This document shows, piece by piece, positions 35,231-47,518 of a stretch of 64,000 nucleotides of DNA (positions are counted from its first letter, which is position 1; every line of letters begins with the position of its first letter). The stretch spans positions 6,102,501-6,166,500 of the forward strand of contig CM045751.1 of the NCBI GenBank assembly GCA_024760905.1, read 5' to 3'. The position numbers were made by a program, and so were the translations under genes. The stretch comes from Plotosus lineatus. Its lineage: Eukaryota > Chordata > Actinopteri > Siluriformes > Plotosidae. The notes under the pieces were generated by a model. That model was not told the DNA's origin and did not search any database. It saw nothing but the letters and a program-made list of their open reading frames with translations.

Positions 35231-35541
35231 CTTGACCCACATTATAATTAAAAAACAAAACAGAACAATTTCCATTGAGTAGATCATATTTCACTCGTTG
35301 ATGTCTCTCTAGTTAGCTTTCCCTGAAATATTATCATGGATTTTTTCCATATATGTATTATACATCTGTTTTCTCACACATGTAAGCTTTATGCATCGTG
35401 TATGGCGCATATACAAATGATTGCAATGCAGTTTTATGAGTTGAGGTGAAATTGATCACCACCTCCCTTGTTTGTCCTGTATATTTCTTTATCCCCCCGC
35501 CTTTGCTCCATACTACTTATTCCCATACGGAAATACCAAGG

Positions 35542-35542
<1 letters not shown>

Positions 35543-35583
<41 letters not shown>
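35543..35583. repeat. (GT)n microsatellite
   Basis: About 19 GT units. Confidence 0.9.
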
Positions 35584-35609
35584 ATTTTTGCGTGTGAATT
35601 GAGCTGTAT

Positions 35610-36120
35610 ATTAAAGCCTGTCTGGCATTAGCATTAGCATAATGCGTTGAGGCCTTCAGGCTGTACCTGCCATCTGCATAAGGCTCCAACCCTCAGGGAG
35701 TCTCAGAGACATGCACACACCAACCCTCCACCCTCTGGCCCTTGATCCTTACCCAGTCACGTACAGACACATCCTCTCCACTGAGGGTTTAGTGAACAGC
35801 AGGCACCATGAGGCCACTGATAACCTGGCAGAGTATCAGCCGGGTTTCGGCTCTCCCACTTGCAGCGATGCAATTTTCATTTTGTCTCATAAAATGGCTG
35901 TCATGAGAGTGCAGTGAGATGCCGCTCACATGTTGCCTGTTTAATTTTTAAAGTGAAATGATCCATGAACCTCATCATAGAGAACTCTTCCCTTTGGTTA
36001 CACCCAAAGCCATTGCCGCGAACAAACAGATGCAGGAATGACATGCAAATCTATTAAAGCGTGCCATCAGAGCCTCTCCGAGGAGTATGTTGCAGAGTTA
36101 AGCGCTAATATTTATGCTTA
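35610..36120. promoter_or_regulatory. Candidate CNE just upstream of the last exon
   Basis: A repeat-free 500 bp immediately 5' of the acceptor. It holds 'gcattagcattagcataatg', 'ggccactgataacctggc' (GATAA core), 'cctgtttaatttttaaag' and an exact ATGCAAAT octamer at 36043-36050. A frame in phase with the exon reads back from the acceptor to 36038, but the splice site places it in the intron. Confidence 0.35.
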
Positions 36121-36152
36121 CATTCACACCGTGTACCTTTTGTGTCTTCCAG

Positions 36153-38104
36153 GGAAAGATGAGCCCTCGAGCTATATCTGCACCACATGCAAGCAGACCT
36201 TCACCAGCGCCTGGTTCCTCCTACAGCATGCCCAGAACACACACGGCATCCGTATCTACCTGGACAACCATCCTTCTATCTGCTCCCTTACACCTCGTAT
36301 GGCATTGCCCCCTCCCCTGGGAGCGGATGCCCTGCCTCGTTCGCCTCTTGCTAGTTTCCTGGGTGACAACAGCAACCCGTTCCACTTGCTCCGCATGGCA
36401 GCACCTCTTCTCCGAGATCCTCAGTCCGCCGGATATATGGAGACTCGCTTGCCATCTACACCTCCATTTGTAAGCCCACCTCCACCGCCCCGTCATCCTC
36501 TCGAGCGTCTAGGCCCGGAGGAGATGGGCATTCTTACCCAGCATCCCAGTGCCTTCGAGCGGGTGATGCGATTGGCCCCGATGCCCATAGAGCCGCCATC
36601 CATGGATTTCTCCCGGCGTCTCCGTGAGCTAGCCAGCAACAACAATAATGGTGGGCCCACACCTCCTCTTTCACCCAACCGTGTGCCCCATGTACACAGG
36701 CTCCTCAGCCCCACACTGTTTCAGCCCGGTAGCAAGCCAGCACCATTTCTGGGAACACCGAGTCAGCCACTTCCAGCTGCTCCCAGGTCCAGTTCTTCGC
36801 CAACGTTGGGCCAGACAGGCAAGGTAAAGTCATGCGAGTTCTGTGGAAAGACCTTCAAGTTTCAGAGCAATCTGATAGTTCATCGGCGTAGTCATACTGG
36901 TGAGAGGCCTTACAAGTGCCACCTGTGTGATCATGCCTGCTCTCAGGCCAGCAAGCTGAAACGGCACATGAAGACTCACTTACAGAAATCAGGTTCGTTG
37001 AGCAGCTCACCAGATCGGGGCCGGCGTGACTCAACGGGAGAGGAGCAAAAGAGCGGAGAGGGCAGGGAAATACTGGACAATGATGAAGATGAAGAAGATG
37101 AGGAGGAGGAGGAGGAAGAGGAGGAGATGGAAGAGCAACAGAATGGCAGTAGCAGGCCTACATCGAATCTCAGCATGGACTCTGAGCTGAGCAGAAATCG
37201 AGAGAACGAGTCCCAGCCCTTGACTGAGAAAGCACTCTCCGTTGACAGAGGGATGAAAAGCCAATATAACGACATCGACAATCACCTGAGAATGCCTTTA
37301 GGCAACAGGCCTGGGGAAGAGGCAGACAAGGATTCGTCAGCCAGAGAAATAGACGCAGAGGGTCAACCCATGGTTAACGGCAGGGGCTGTGGACCTGAGG
37401 AATCCATGGACCGCTTCATCCAGCAGAAACCTGCACCTATCACTAGCCCGAACCTCTGCGGCTCTTCGACCAAAAGGATCAAAATCGAGAAGGACATGGA
37501 GCTTCCTTCTCTGCCGCTCATTTCTTCTGAAAACGTGTACTCTCAGCTGTTGGCTGGTTATGCTGCTTCCCGCCACTACATCAGGGAGCCCTTTCTGGGT
37601 TTTGGTGACTCGCGGCAGTCGCCTTTTGCCACATCCTCCGAGCACTCGTCGTCAGAGACAGGTAGTCTTCGCTTCTCCACACCTCCCGGGGAGCTACTGG
37701 AAGGCGGAGTGGTGTCGGGAAGGAGCGGCAGCAGCACACCACACCTCCATCTTCGAGGTCCCGGCCCCGGTAGGCCTCCCGGCTCGAAAGAGAGCCGGAG
37801 GAGTGACACGTGCGAGTACTGTGGCAAAGTCTTTAAGAACTGCAGCAACCTGACAGTGCATCGGCGCAGCCACACGGGCGAGAGGCCGTACAAGTGCGAC
37901 CTGTGCAGCTACGCCTGTGCGCAGAGCAGCAAGCTCACACGCCACATGAAGACCCACGGCCAGTTTGGCAAGGAGGTGTATCGCTGCGACATCTGCCACA
38001 TGCCCTTCAGTGTCTACAGCACCCTCGAAAAACACATGAAGAAGTGGCATGGGGAACACTTGATGAGCAACGATGTCAAACTTGAGCAGGCCGATCGAGC
38101 CTGA
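36153..38104 (+). CDS. bcl11b: BCL11B last coding exon (five C2H2 fingers, C-terminus)
   Basis: The acceptor is 'ttttgtgtcttccag'. The first two bases complete a glycine codon, then [13 protein letters not shown]. Finger 1 spans 36179-36244 (C-x2-C-x12-H-x4-H). Conserved [14 protein letters not shown] and DFSRRLREL blocks follow. Fingers 2-3 are at 36833-36979 ([13 protein letters not shown], linker HTGERPYKC). An acidic D/E run lies at 37077-37135, then [12 protein letters not shown], a BCL11B signature. SENVYSQ and [14 protein letters not shown] precede fingers 4-6 (37811-38050). Two SUMO-type sites are visible: IKIE (37478-37489) and VKLE (38075-38086). The end [11 protein letters not shown] then TGA closely matches mammalian BCL11B. 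About 650 residues are encoded. The linker after finger 3 is shorter and divergent from mammals, so a teleost duplicate (ba or bb) is likely. Nuclear transcription factor acting with NuRD. Confidence 0.97.
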
Positions 38105-39036
38105 GCCGTGTGCACTGAAGCACGTACTCCAGACAGTGTGATGAGTTTAGCTGGATAATCTTTTGAATAAATCTAACTATAGAGTTTTTGGAATGATTTG
38201 GTGTGTTTTTGTTTTGTTTTGTGTTTTTTTTTTTTTTGTTTTTTTTTGTTTGTTTTTTGTTTTGTTTTTTTTTTCCTAGTGCCACCTGAGAAATAAGAAC
38301 ATTCGTAAATGTTTTGTGGATGGATTTGAAAAAGCCCTGCTGGCGTTCCCAGCAACCACCAGGAATTTTGTCCATTAAGAATCCATGGAGCCTTTCTACT
38401 GTGCAATAATTTCTGTATTTATTGGATCATTTCTGAATGATACATGGCATGTGCAGGTATATTATGGCATGTGCAGGGGTTGAAACGCATTCCTTTTGTT
38501 CGAATATTAATTTCAGACGCCATCGCTAAGATATGACACATACTGAGATTTCGGCATTCTCCTGCCCGAGTTTTGTTTCGAGGAAATTCCTGAAAGGAAA
38601 AGAAGAAACTTTGAACCTTGTCCTGATAAATTCTGAAGAAGTCGTACTTGTAAAAATAAGAGCGGAGATTATTCCTGCGTACTACCGCTGCTTGCAGTCA
38701 CACCGGCGCGTGGGTGATATATTAACACGAAAAGCACTGAATGTCAACTTGACAATAAATATTAAAGAAATTTAAGGGAAATAAAATAAGATGGGTGTTT
38801 TAGGCAGCTGGGTGAAAATTTGGGGGTGTAACGATTCCCTCTTGACCAACATTCAGCGTAACATGTTCTTGATATGACTTATGATTTCAAGCTGTCAAGC
38901 TTTAAAAAAAACAAACACAAATCCCTGCAGTAATATCTAACGCGGTTACGCATGAGATTTATTATTGTGTTCTTCATAAGGCTGGTGACATGATGAAATT
39001 ATTTTTGTGATCCAAAATGTTTACAAATCTACAAAT
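38105..39036 (+). other. bcl11b: Presumed 3' UTR and downstream sequence
   Basis: An AATAAA lies 61 nt after the stop (38166-38171). Others occur near 38754 (AATAAATATTAAAG) and 38780. Mammalian BCL11B has a kilobase-scale 3' UTR, so the first signal is not necessarily the main one. T-rich GTTTTTTTTG-type sequence fills 38200-38275. An 80-codon open frame at 38533-38775 is unusually protein-like but unsupported. Confidence 0.5.
38166..38171 (+). terminator. bcl11b: Possible polyadenylation signal AATAAA
   Basis: Exact hexamer in 'ttttgaataaatctaac', 61 nt past the stop, followed by a GT/T-rich stretch as expected for a downstream element. Confidence 0.4.
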
Positions 39037-39038
39037 TA

Positions 39039-39843
39039 CAGTGGTACCTCGCTTTACAGAAATTAATCCTTTTTCTTAACCTGCATTTTTCGGAAGTTAA
39101 ACCGCATATTACTTGTAAAACGCATGATTCGTTCCAAGGCTCCCAATACTACCCCATAAACCCTTTAAAAATGATAAAAGTATACCTTTTAAGACCTCCT
39201 TCTGCTTCAATATCGAACCGATGGTAGACGGGTTTGGCCATATTCCTTTGCGATATCACTCGAGCCCGTTTCTTCTTCTCACTCGCACCAGAAATCACGC
39301 GCACGCGTGTGTGTGTGTGTGTGTGTGTGCGCACACACGTGTGTTGACCATGTCTTCTGAGCAGAGTTATAATCTTACAAATGTTTCTGAAAGGTTAAAA
39401 GCCTGAGTCAAGAAATAAAGCATAAAACAACAGTAATTCTGTCCTTTACACGAAAAGCATCATGGTGGATTCAGCTCTGTAATAGGCAATGGGAGGTAGC
39501 TGCGTCATTCCTCCTAGCCAATGGGATCCCTGTCCAAGACGGCGTCAGGTGGACCTGTCCAAGATGGCGCTCGAGTGAAGGCGACATGAACGACGGCTCA
39601 GTTGTTAGCCAATGGGAGGCCAGCGGGGCGGGATGTTTGAACATCATTGATGGGAGGGCAGCTCGTGCATTGTTTGAATGTTTGAATGACGCTTTGGATG
39701 TTTGAATGGTGCGTTTGAATTTTTAAGATGGCGCTTTCGGAACGTGAACTTGTTTCGTATCCTGAGACAAAAATTTTAGGAAAATGCGTTTCGTAACCTG
39801 GATTTTTCATTTGGTGAGACTTTCGTAAAGTGAGGTACCACTG
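39039..39843. mobile_element. Tigger-like MITE, family D
   Basis: The ends are CAGTGGTACCTCGCTTTAC and 'gtaaagtgaggtaccactg', inverted over about 19 bp, with TA on both sides. Each end has 'gaaattaatcc'/'aacctggatttttc'-type Tigger-like subterminal sequence. Contains a (GT)n tract (39308-39330) and two AAGATGGCG motifs (39561, 39725). No transposase. Confidence 0.85.
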
Positions 39844-39904
39844 TATACAGTACCATCCAGTGTAAATTTTCTACAGCACACATGTTCATGGGTTGGGTTG
39901 AGTG

Positions 39905-39905
<1 letters not shown>

Positions 39906-39950
<45 letters not shown>
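39906..39950. repeat. (AC)n microsatellite
   Basis: About 22 AC units just outside the family D element. Confidence 0.9.
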
Positions 39951-39951
<1 letters not shown>

Positions 39952-41473
39952 AAGTTTCTTCTGTTCGTATCTTGAAATTCAAGGTTCAGTTGATGAGATA
40001 GTGTGACCATACTGAGCCCAAAGTGTTAATCACAATCCTAACATAACCTCAGCCGGGACCGTTCATGTGCCCGGACTTGCAGTATTACAGACGTATTATT
40101 TACAACAATGTTATCAAAATTGGTCTGTTGAGGTGACGTCGACGTGTCCCAATCTCCAAAGCACTGTGGAGCAAATCATTGCGCTTCGATATCGGAGGCC
40201 TTTTCCCTCCTCCGGTTTTTCACACGTCACCAATTCTGAGGACTGCTGTGGCTTTAACCAACAACCAATCTCCCCTCAAAGCTTAGAAATCTCATCTTGC
40301 TGCTTTTTCTTTTTTTTTTAAACTGTAAACATTTTATTTCCAGTACTCGTTTCATTCCAAATTAAACCGATAATCAGCACTTCGGATACTTTTCATTGTG
40401 ATTATATACATATTTTTGCTAGCTGGTACCTCATAAAGATATCACAGGACACCATCAAACTTTCCGACATTCCGAAAGAGATCTTCAAGCCTATCTCACC
40501 GCGTGCAGCTCTGTATACGTATCACGGGTCGCAGAAATACAAACACGGTAGCTCAAATGGCGGAAGATACGGAGACGCACTGGCTCGGCTTGCGTTTCAC
40601 TGCCGTTCAATCCGACATGCACACAGATGATTATACAGTGTGTACATTTGTAAAAATAAATTTAATTCCGATGACGTGAAATCATAAAGAGGTTAAATAC
40701 TTGCGCGTTTTGACGTGCGCACGTGTACTACCTTTCAGAGTCTAATTTAACGCACAAGTCTGAGACGACCAAGCCATCGAGATCTTCACTGATAGGTACA
40801 GCTGGATCTTCACCAGCTTGGATGAAAATCTGAGAGAGAGAGAGAAAGAAAGAGAGAGAAAAAAAAGAGAGAAAATAATGACACTCTGTCTTTAAAATAA
40901 TGTTTACAGTGTTGAAGTACAAGGATAACAAATTCCTGTGTAAATGTGTTTGAAAAGAGAATAATCTCATGTTTTTCTACCATTTTTTTTTTTTGAATGC
41001 CATAGCAGGGTTGGTTGGGTGTTTAATATTTTTGTTTGTTTGTTTTTTGGTGCAGGGTCCCCCGCCCCCATAAATTTCAATGGATATATTCGTATATGTT
41101 TTGTTCACTGTTAAAATACACAGTGTATTTGTATACCAGTGGCATTTTATGAAATGATGCAAAAAAAAGGTCTTTATATTTTGCAGTCCATTATAAAATT
41201 GTGAGTCTATCCAAAATGTTTTTTTTTTTTTTTTTGTCTCTATACCTGTTCATAATTTTGCTAAATCCATCCTTGTGAGGATGTAAAAAAGAAAATAAAA
41301 AGGAATGAAAATTCAACCGGTTTTACTGAATTACTGCTTCCTGTTAAAAGTGCGACTGTTGGTTCATTCCATGGGACGTTTGTCATGACAAAATGAATCC
41401 AGTTAATCACAAAATACGCTGTTTTAATAGATATTTCGGATCTTTAAATACTTAATTACCTTTAAAATACTGC
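39951..41473. other. Unique downstream sequence; one exon-like island
   Basis: No repeat family seen apart from GA-rich (40832-40873) and poly(T) runs (40983-40995, 41219-41236). A minus-strand exon-like segment (40732-40829) is listed separately. Confidence 0.4.
40732..40829 (-). other. Exon-like open segment, unidentified
   Basis: On the minus strand, a long TCTCTC-rich pyrimidine tract ends in CAG at 40830. It is followed by 98 open nucleotides reading IFIQAGEDPAVPISEDLDG then LVVSDLCVKLDSE, and a donor-like GAAAG|GTAGTA. Composition is protein-like (acidic, amphipathic), but I do not recognise the family and see no partner exons. The pyrimidine tract may just be a microsatellite. A chance match is quite possible. 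Confidence 0.2.
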
Positions 41474-41588
41474 GATGGCCTGGCAGGCTGTTCAGGATGC
41501 ATCTCACCCTCGCCCAGAGTCGGCTGAGATGGGCCTCCCCGTGACCCTAATTAGGATTACGTGCCTTGGAAAATGAATGCGTGAATAA
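41474..41588 (+). mobile_element. DANA/V-SINE-like SINE, 3' end
   Basis: 'gatggcctggcaggctgttc', 'ctcgcccagagtcggctgag' and 'ctaattaggattacgtgcct', then AAAATGAATGCGTGAAT. Confidence 0.78.
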
Positions 41589-41736
41589 ATCTTTGAGAAA
41601 AGGGATTAAAATTAATGTCAATGTTTATAGATGTAATAATCCTGATCATAATCAACGTCTAACCAGAAAATCATACCTGCAGACAATCAGATGTAAACTT
41701 TGATGTGTAGATAAAATTTAATGCATAATAACAATT

Positions 41737-42511
41737 ACACAAGACACCCCCCCCCACGCGACCACCGATTTCCGCGAAGTAGGATCGACACCCCCAACTG
41801 GCGATATGCGTACGTATGCGTGTGTATGTCTGTCTGTCTGCCACAGCGAATCATCTGACTCGCACGTTTGATTTGGCAGAGGTTTTTACGTCGGATGCCC
41901 TTCCTGTCACAACCCTTTCTTTAGCAAGGGACAGAAACACGCTGACGACTTTGCAGCTACTCTTTACGAAAGTCAGCAATGGTTCTTTTACATGCCTCTC
42001 ACCATAGACAATGAGAGACATGGCCCGCCTTTGATAACCCAGTTAGCCGCACTGGGGGGGACAGTGACAACCTTGTGGAGAGTGGGACTCGAACCCCCAA
42101 CCTTTGGATCAGTGATCCAGCGCCCTATACCGCTAGACCACCACTGCCGCACACATGTATGTGTGTATAATATCAATAAATACATATTCAACACTATAAA
42201 TGCTGATAACAATTAAACATTCAAAAATAATGCATAAAATGTAAATAAAATATAAATACGTACACATACAGACGCGCACGCGCACAGATGCACACCTCAC
42301 ATAAAAATGTAAGTTGTTTTGTTGGGGGGTTTGGGGTTGTTTTTTTTATTGGGGTTTTTTTTTTTTGCATAATTGCCCTTGTTTTGCAGCATTTTCCTTC
42401 ACTTTTCCCTATTTTTCCTTATTTTTAAAATTTTTCGATGAATACTTTTGATAAATCCTCAATGCACATAAAGCCACAGGAACTGAAGCACGAAGTAGCG
42501 CGGGATCGCTG
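41737..42511 (+). mobile_element. Tigger-like MITE, family A copy 5, with nested SINE
   Basis: The left terminus is internally deleted (TTACACAAGACACCCCC), and the right end is GCGCGGGATCGCTG then TA. Family landmarks 'gatttccgcgaagtaggatc' and 'aacattcaaaaataatgcat' flank a SINE-A copy at 41828-42150. Confidence 0.75.
41828..42150 (-). mobile_element. SINE-A copy (nested)
   Basis: It starts with an inverted tail (CTGTCTGTCTGCC, CGAATCATCTGA). 'gcagaggtttttacgtcgga', 'catgcctctcaccatagaca' and the inverted B box GGACTCGAACCC follow, then the inverted A box CCGCTAGACCACCACTGCC. Imperfect target copies GTATGCGTGTGTAT / GTATGTGTGTAT lie on the two sides. Confidence 0.82.
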
Positions 42512-43000
42512 TACTGTTTATGTATGTCGCATATTTATAGGTTTCTTTCCAGTGTAATTTTTTGTTACAGGCTTATTATAAATGTAGAGGATTATATATA
42601 AATGTATTTAAAAAAAAAAAAAACCAAACACCAACAGAAAGAAAAAAAATGTGTGTGAGCATTAAAAAAAAAAAAAAAAAAATTTACACTGAAGTTATGT
42701 TGTGGAGTCACACGGCATATATTATCAGAGTTTTGAAAGGATGATGTAATTGTCTGTAGTTTACCTGATTAAATATTTTGAATACGGGCAAATCATGAAC
42801 TAGATAAGAAAATAAATATGAAATATATGGAATAATAAAAACAGATGTAAATAAACATAGAAATAAACAAATAAATTAATAAACGTAACACCTGTCAATC
42901 GCATTAATGTTCCACTGCGGGCGAATTTTACCGCCACCAGATTTTATGTGGGGCTTTTAAGATTCACGTTTGGATGACTGGTAAAGGCACCGATTTAAAA
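42512..43000. other. AT-rich sequence with poly(A) runs
   Basis: Poly(A) at 42608-42623 and 42664-42681. Nothing else recognised. Confidence 0.4.
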
Positions 43001-43680
43001 TCCCCTATAAATCTCATTCAGTGTTTCATTCTCAATGGCCAAGTCCAGACAGTATTACTACTTACTGCATGACCTTTGACCTACGGAGTTCACTATTTTT
43101 TGAGCCTTTCCTTTACATTGCACCTGCCTGGCCCTTTCTGCGGTGAGACATGCTCTGAACACAATAACCTGTCTGACCTATCTTGACCCCATCAATGCCA
43201 CTGGGTCCCTTCTTGCCTCGTGAGACAGGTGGGCTTTTGTACTCCCAACAATGTTGCGTGTAAAGGAGGGAAACTACTTAAGAACCCCTTATAGCCTATT
43301 TACGCATGGCCAGTCATAGTGCTTTGTTGCTGATTCAGGCTCTCATGACTTGCACACGGAGGTATCTGAGAGACCTTTTCCTTTGAGACCTTGTCTATTT
43401 GTACCAACAAACAATTAAACTGTAGTCTCTGTGTCTTGAAACATCTTCTAGTGCTCGATGTTGACGTGACTGTCTGCTCAAAGAGCTAGGCATGGATGTG
43501 GTTAGACTGACCCTGGACATCTGGGATGCATCTTCAGTCCTGAAACAGCCCATTCCCAGCAAGTCTCTGAATAAGATTAAAAGACAGCAGATTCCCAAAG
43601 TCTCTCGTGGCACCATATTCCCTTGAGGTCTCACCATTTTCCCATTCTAATTACGCGACTCAGCCACACCGAAGCATCAC
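43000..43680. promoter_or_regulatory. Candidate downstream conserved element
   Basis: About 680 bp without microsatellites or recognised repeats, evenly balanced in composition, 5 kb past the BCL11B stop. It contains 'ctcatgacttgcacacggag' and 'aacaaacaattaaactgtag'. In mammals, BCL11B enhancers lie in the downstream desert; equivalence here is inference. Confidence 0.3.
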
Positions 43681-44506
43681 TAGGCCATTTTGACCACCGC
43701 TCCACTCAGGATGGTGTCATAGTTCACATCTGACATGTGATTTAAAGTCCCTTTTAAGCTTGTGTAATAGAAGGTCCCCATTTGTGCTGTGTGGCCAATG
43801 CCACGGGAAGAAAATGGGCCGTCATTTACTCGGCCAAAACGTCTAGAACGTGAATGGGTCACACACAAGGAGACTTGAGGAAATGATGACTTTTGGTAAA
43901 ACCACCGCCTCGGGGAACAGGGTGTCAGCAGGGGCTGTGGTTGGGGCCTTGACCACACAGATTGACCACAGAATCCTTTATTTTTTATTTTTTTTTTAAA
44001 TAAGGATTGTAGGGACCAAACCCCACCAGGTCTCAGCGTTTATATCCAGTTAGAAATCTCTATTCCCTGACCAAGGCGAAAGGAAATGGCACCCAGTGAG
44101 AAGGCTTTACCTCCAAGGCAGAGGAGCCGACAACCAAAGCAAATCCAACCCATATGGACAGGCCTGGGAACATGAAGGGTGCGCAGAGAAGTTTTGGAAA
44201 AAAGGGATGGGCAGGAGACGAAGAGGAGTGTGGTTGCTCCACGGTCAATCGGCAGCTGCAGATCTTTTTTCCAAGAAAATCTGACCGAGAAGAACAAAGG
44301 CTTTGTGGCAATGCAGAATGTATCTGTAAGGCAAAGGGAATGCATTCTTCCTGACTGAAGAGGACAAAAGCAAAAAAAAAAAATCCGTTCATGTGCTTAA
44401 GTTACGTCAATGGACACTTGAATAGAACAATGAAGCTCGAAACATTCTTTAAAACCAACACTTCTGTACCTTCAAGTGTGATTAAGTGGGAAGTGTTTTA
44501 TACATA

Positions 44507-44566
<60 letters not shown>

Positions 44567-45019
44567 CCCGGACAAAAATAAAAGACGCGTACATGAATAT
44601 GTTGTGCCGCCTTCAGCGTTGCTTACAGCATGTAATCTCCATGCTATTGTTTCAAACTTAGGCAACATAATATTTATTTCCATCCGGTGTCGGGTTCATT
44701 TTTTTTTTAACCAACATCTTGAATTGATGAAGGGAAAAAAAAAAAAAAATTACTGTCGAATTAATACAGATCTGAAAATGATTACTTGTGCTCCCTGAAA
44801 CACTCTTTCATTATTTGAGTCCCCATTTTAAATCCTTGCCAGCAGGAAAGAAAAGCTTCATTGATGTGATACGCTGCTTATTCAATATATTCAGATCATG
44901 TGCTTCAGTTTATTGCTACATTAATGTTGCTGAGCCTCGACTGGACCAACTGGAACAACACATGCTGTGATCAGGAATAAATGCCTTCAGTGTCTGACTT
45001 TTTTTTTGTGGCCGGGCAC
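43681..45019. other. Unique sequence plus (AC)n tract
   Basis: Balanced unique sequence to about 44390, then an (AC)n tract at 44518-44563 and poly(A) near 44735. No exon recognised. Confidence 0.4.
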
Positions 45020-45073
45020 TGTGTGTGTGTGTGTGTGTGTGTATATATTTATATATATATAAATATATACACA

Positions 45074-45109
<36 letters not shown>
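45020..45109. repeat. Palindromic microsatellite (GT)n - AT core - (AC)n
   Basis: GT units, then ATATATTTATATATATATAA and ATATATAC, then AC units. The GT and AC arms are complementary around an AT centre. A family A MITE starts directly at 45110. Confidence 0.9.
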
Positions 45110-45703
<594 letters not shown>

Positions 45704-45708
45704 AATAT

Positions 45709-46062
45709 GGGGCAGTGGTGGTCTAGTGGTATAGGGCACTGGATCGCTGATCCAAAGGTTGGGGGTTCGAGTCCCACTATCCACAAGGTTGTCACTGTCC
45801 CCCCCCAGTGCAGTAACTGGGTTATCAAAGGCAGGCCATGTCTGTCACTGTCTATGGTGAGAGGCATGTAAAAGAACCATTGCTGACTTTCGTAAAGAGT
45901 AGCTGCAAAGCCGTCAGCGTGTTTCTGTCCCTTGCTAAAGAAAGGGTTGTGACAGGAAGGGCATCCGACGTAAAAACCTCTGCCAAATCAAACGTGCGAA
46001 TCAGATGATTCGCTGTGGCGACTCCCGAGTAAAAGGGAAAAAGCCGAAAGGAAGACAGACAG
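45709..46062 (+). mobile_element. SINE-A, full length
   Basis: The head is GGGGCAGTGGTGGTCTAGTG with A box TGGTCTAGTGG (45719-45729) and perfect B box GGTTCGAGTCC (45764-45774). The body matches the other copies, including 'gggcatccgacgtaaaaacc'. It ends GCCGAAAGGAAGACAGACAG. This is the best-preserved pol III-type head in the window. It lacks a mature tRNA structure and is not a tRNA gene. Confidence 0.9.
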
Positions 46063-47162
46063 ATATATATATATATAAATCTATATAATGTTTATATATA
46101 TATATAAATCTAAGAGAGCTCCAGCGTTGTCCACAGTGCTTTGTATACAACTTTGTATTCTTCAGTATTTACTAAAAACATGTGTATTTTTGATGTGTTG
46201 AAATTTTCTGCTATGAGACATTTATTTGGTGTTTATGGAAGGCGACTCCACTGTCACCACTTTTTTCAGTCAGGGGGAAAAAATAAATCTTCCACCACAG
46301 GAAACATTTCAAGATGCAGAGCTCTGAGGTTTCTCTGAAACATTAAATAAGTGGCATTGTTTTTTTTAAATTTTTTTTTATATCTGTCTTATTAACTTCA
46401 AGCAAGTGAGAAAGAGAGACCTTTGAAGGAACACCTATTTATAGCCCCTGTAATGATATGTAATACCAGGAACTTGTTTTGCAACATGTTAGTTCCAGTT
46501 ATTTTTCAGATTTCAGTTACACAACGCAAGATGTGATGTAACATGCAACAAATTATGATTAATCTTTATGATCTTTTTTTTTTTTTGGGAGCGGGGGTTA
46601 GTTTTGCAAAATTGTAGATTTGTGATAAGCATAAAACATGGTGTAGTATGACGTGCAGTGAATGGAAAATAATAAACTTTCGGGGTAGTAACAGAAATCA
46701 ATGAGAAGAAATAAAGGAATATATTTGAATTGTGAATGAACTTTAAAGAGAAAAAAAAGGAAACAAACGATTAAAAAAAGCTTTGAGATTGCACAGCTTA
46801 ATACAGTATATGTAAGTGTCCATGTACATAGACATACACATAACATACATTAACTCATAAATCACATCACTTTGCACAAACTCATCCAATCCTCATGTGC
46901 TCAGGAGCAATTTTAGTTCATTTGGATAATCATTATTTTATACTTGAAACTTCAGGGATGGTAACACCACCTCGTAACTGTTGTTTCATGCATCGTACCC
47001 CACTTCTGCCAAGATGCAAACATGTATGCAACAAATGTTTTCATTTCTTTCATGTAATCAGACAAATTCACTTCTAATGAAAAAGGCCAAAAACAGTTTC
47101 AACTGCTACAATTACAGAAAAAAAAAAGCCTGTGAAATCCTGGACGGACTGATTTATATCGA
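46063..47162. other. AT-rich unique sequence
   Basis: Short (TA)n at 46064-46075, poly(T) near 46578, and no exon or known repeat. Confidence 0.4.
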
Positions 47163-47386
47163 GCGGAATGGTGGCGTAGTGGTTAGCATGTCTGCCTCAC
47201 TCAAGAAGGTCTTGTTTCCAGGTCTGAAGCTTGTGCTGTGCTTGCAAATTGCCCCTACAGTAGGTGTGAGTAGCTGTGGGTGTTCTGTCCTGTGATGGGC
47301 TGCTGAGCTGTTCAGGGTGCATTTACCCAGTGTCCACTGAGATCCAGCCTGTCCACAATTCCTGAAATCCTCACTTGAGAAAGCAT

Positions 47387-47462
<76 letters not shown>

Positions 47463-47518
47463 GGTAGCCTCCCAACAGTCCTAATTAGGTTTAAGCGGTT
47501 CAGAAGATGCATGAATGA
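47163..47518 (+). mobile_element. DANA/V-SINE-like SINE with (AT)n expansion
   Basis: The head reads GCGGAATGGTGGCGTAGTGG then 'tctgcctcactcaagaaggt'. The middle is deleted. 'gctgagctgttcagggtgca' follows, then (AT)n (47391-47459), 'cagtcctaattaggtttaag' and GATGCATGAATG. Confidence 0.75.

Noticed and set aside
36038..36152. Upstream in-frame extension of the last BCL11B exon, with ATG at 36038
   Set aside because: The strong acceptor at 36151-36152 and the phase match with exon 2 place this in the intron. Its 38 residues have no BCL11 homology.
40557..40679. Short frame starting at an AAATGGCGGAAGA context as a gene start
   Set aside because: The YY1/ETS-like context is suggestive, but only 40 codons follow with no homology or donor that I can support.
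45709..45784. Possible tRNA gene with good A and B boxes
   Set aside because: The head is followed by SINE body sequence repeated elsewhere and cannot fold as a mature tRNA. It is a tRNA-derived SINE. Same reasoning for 27631, 8260, 28755 and other heads.
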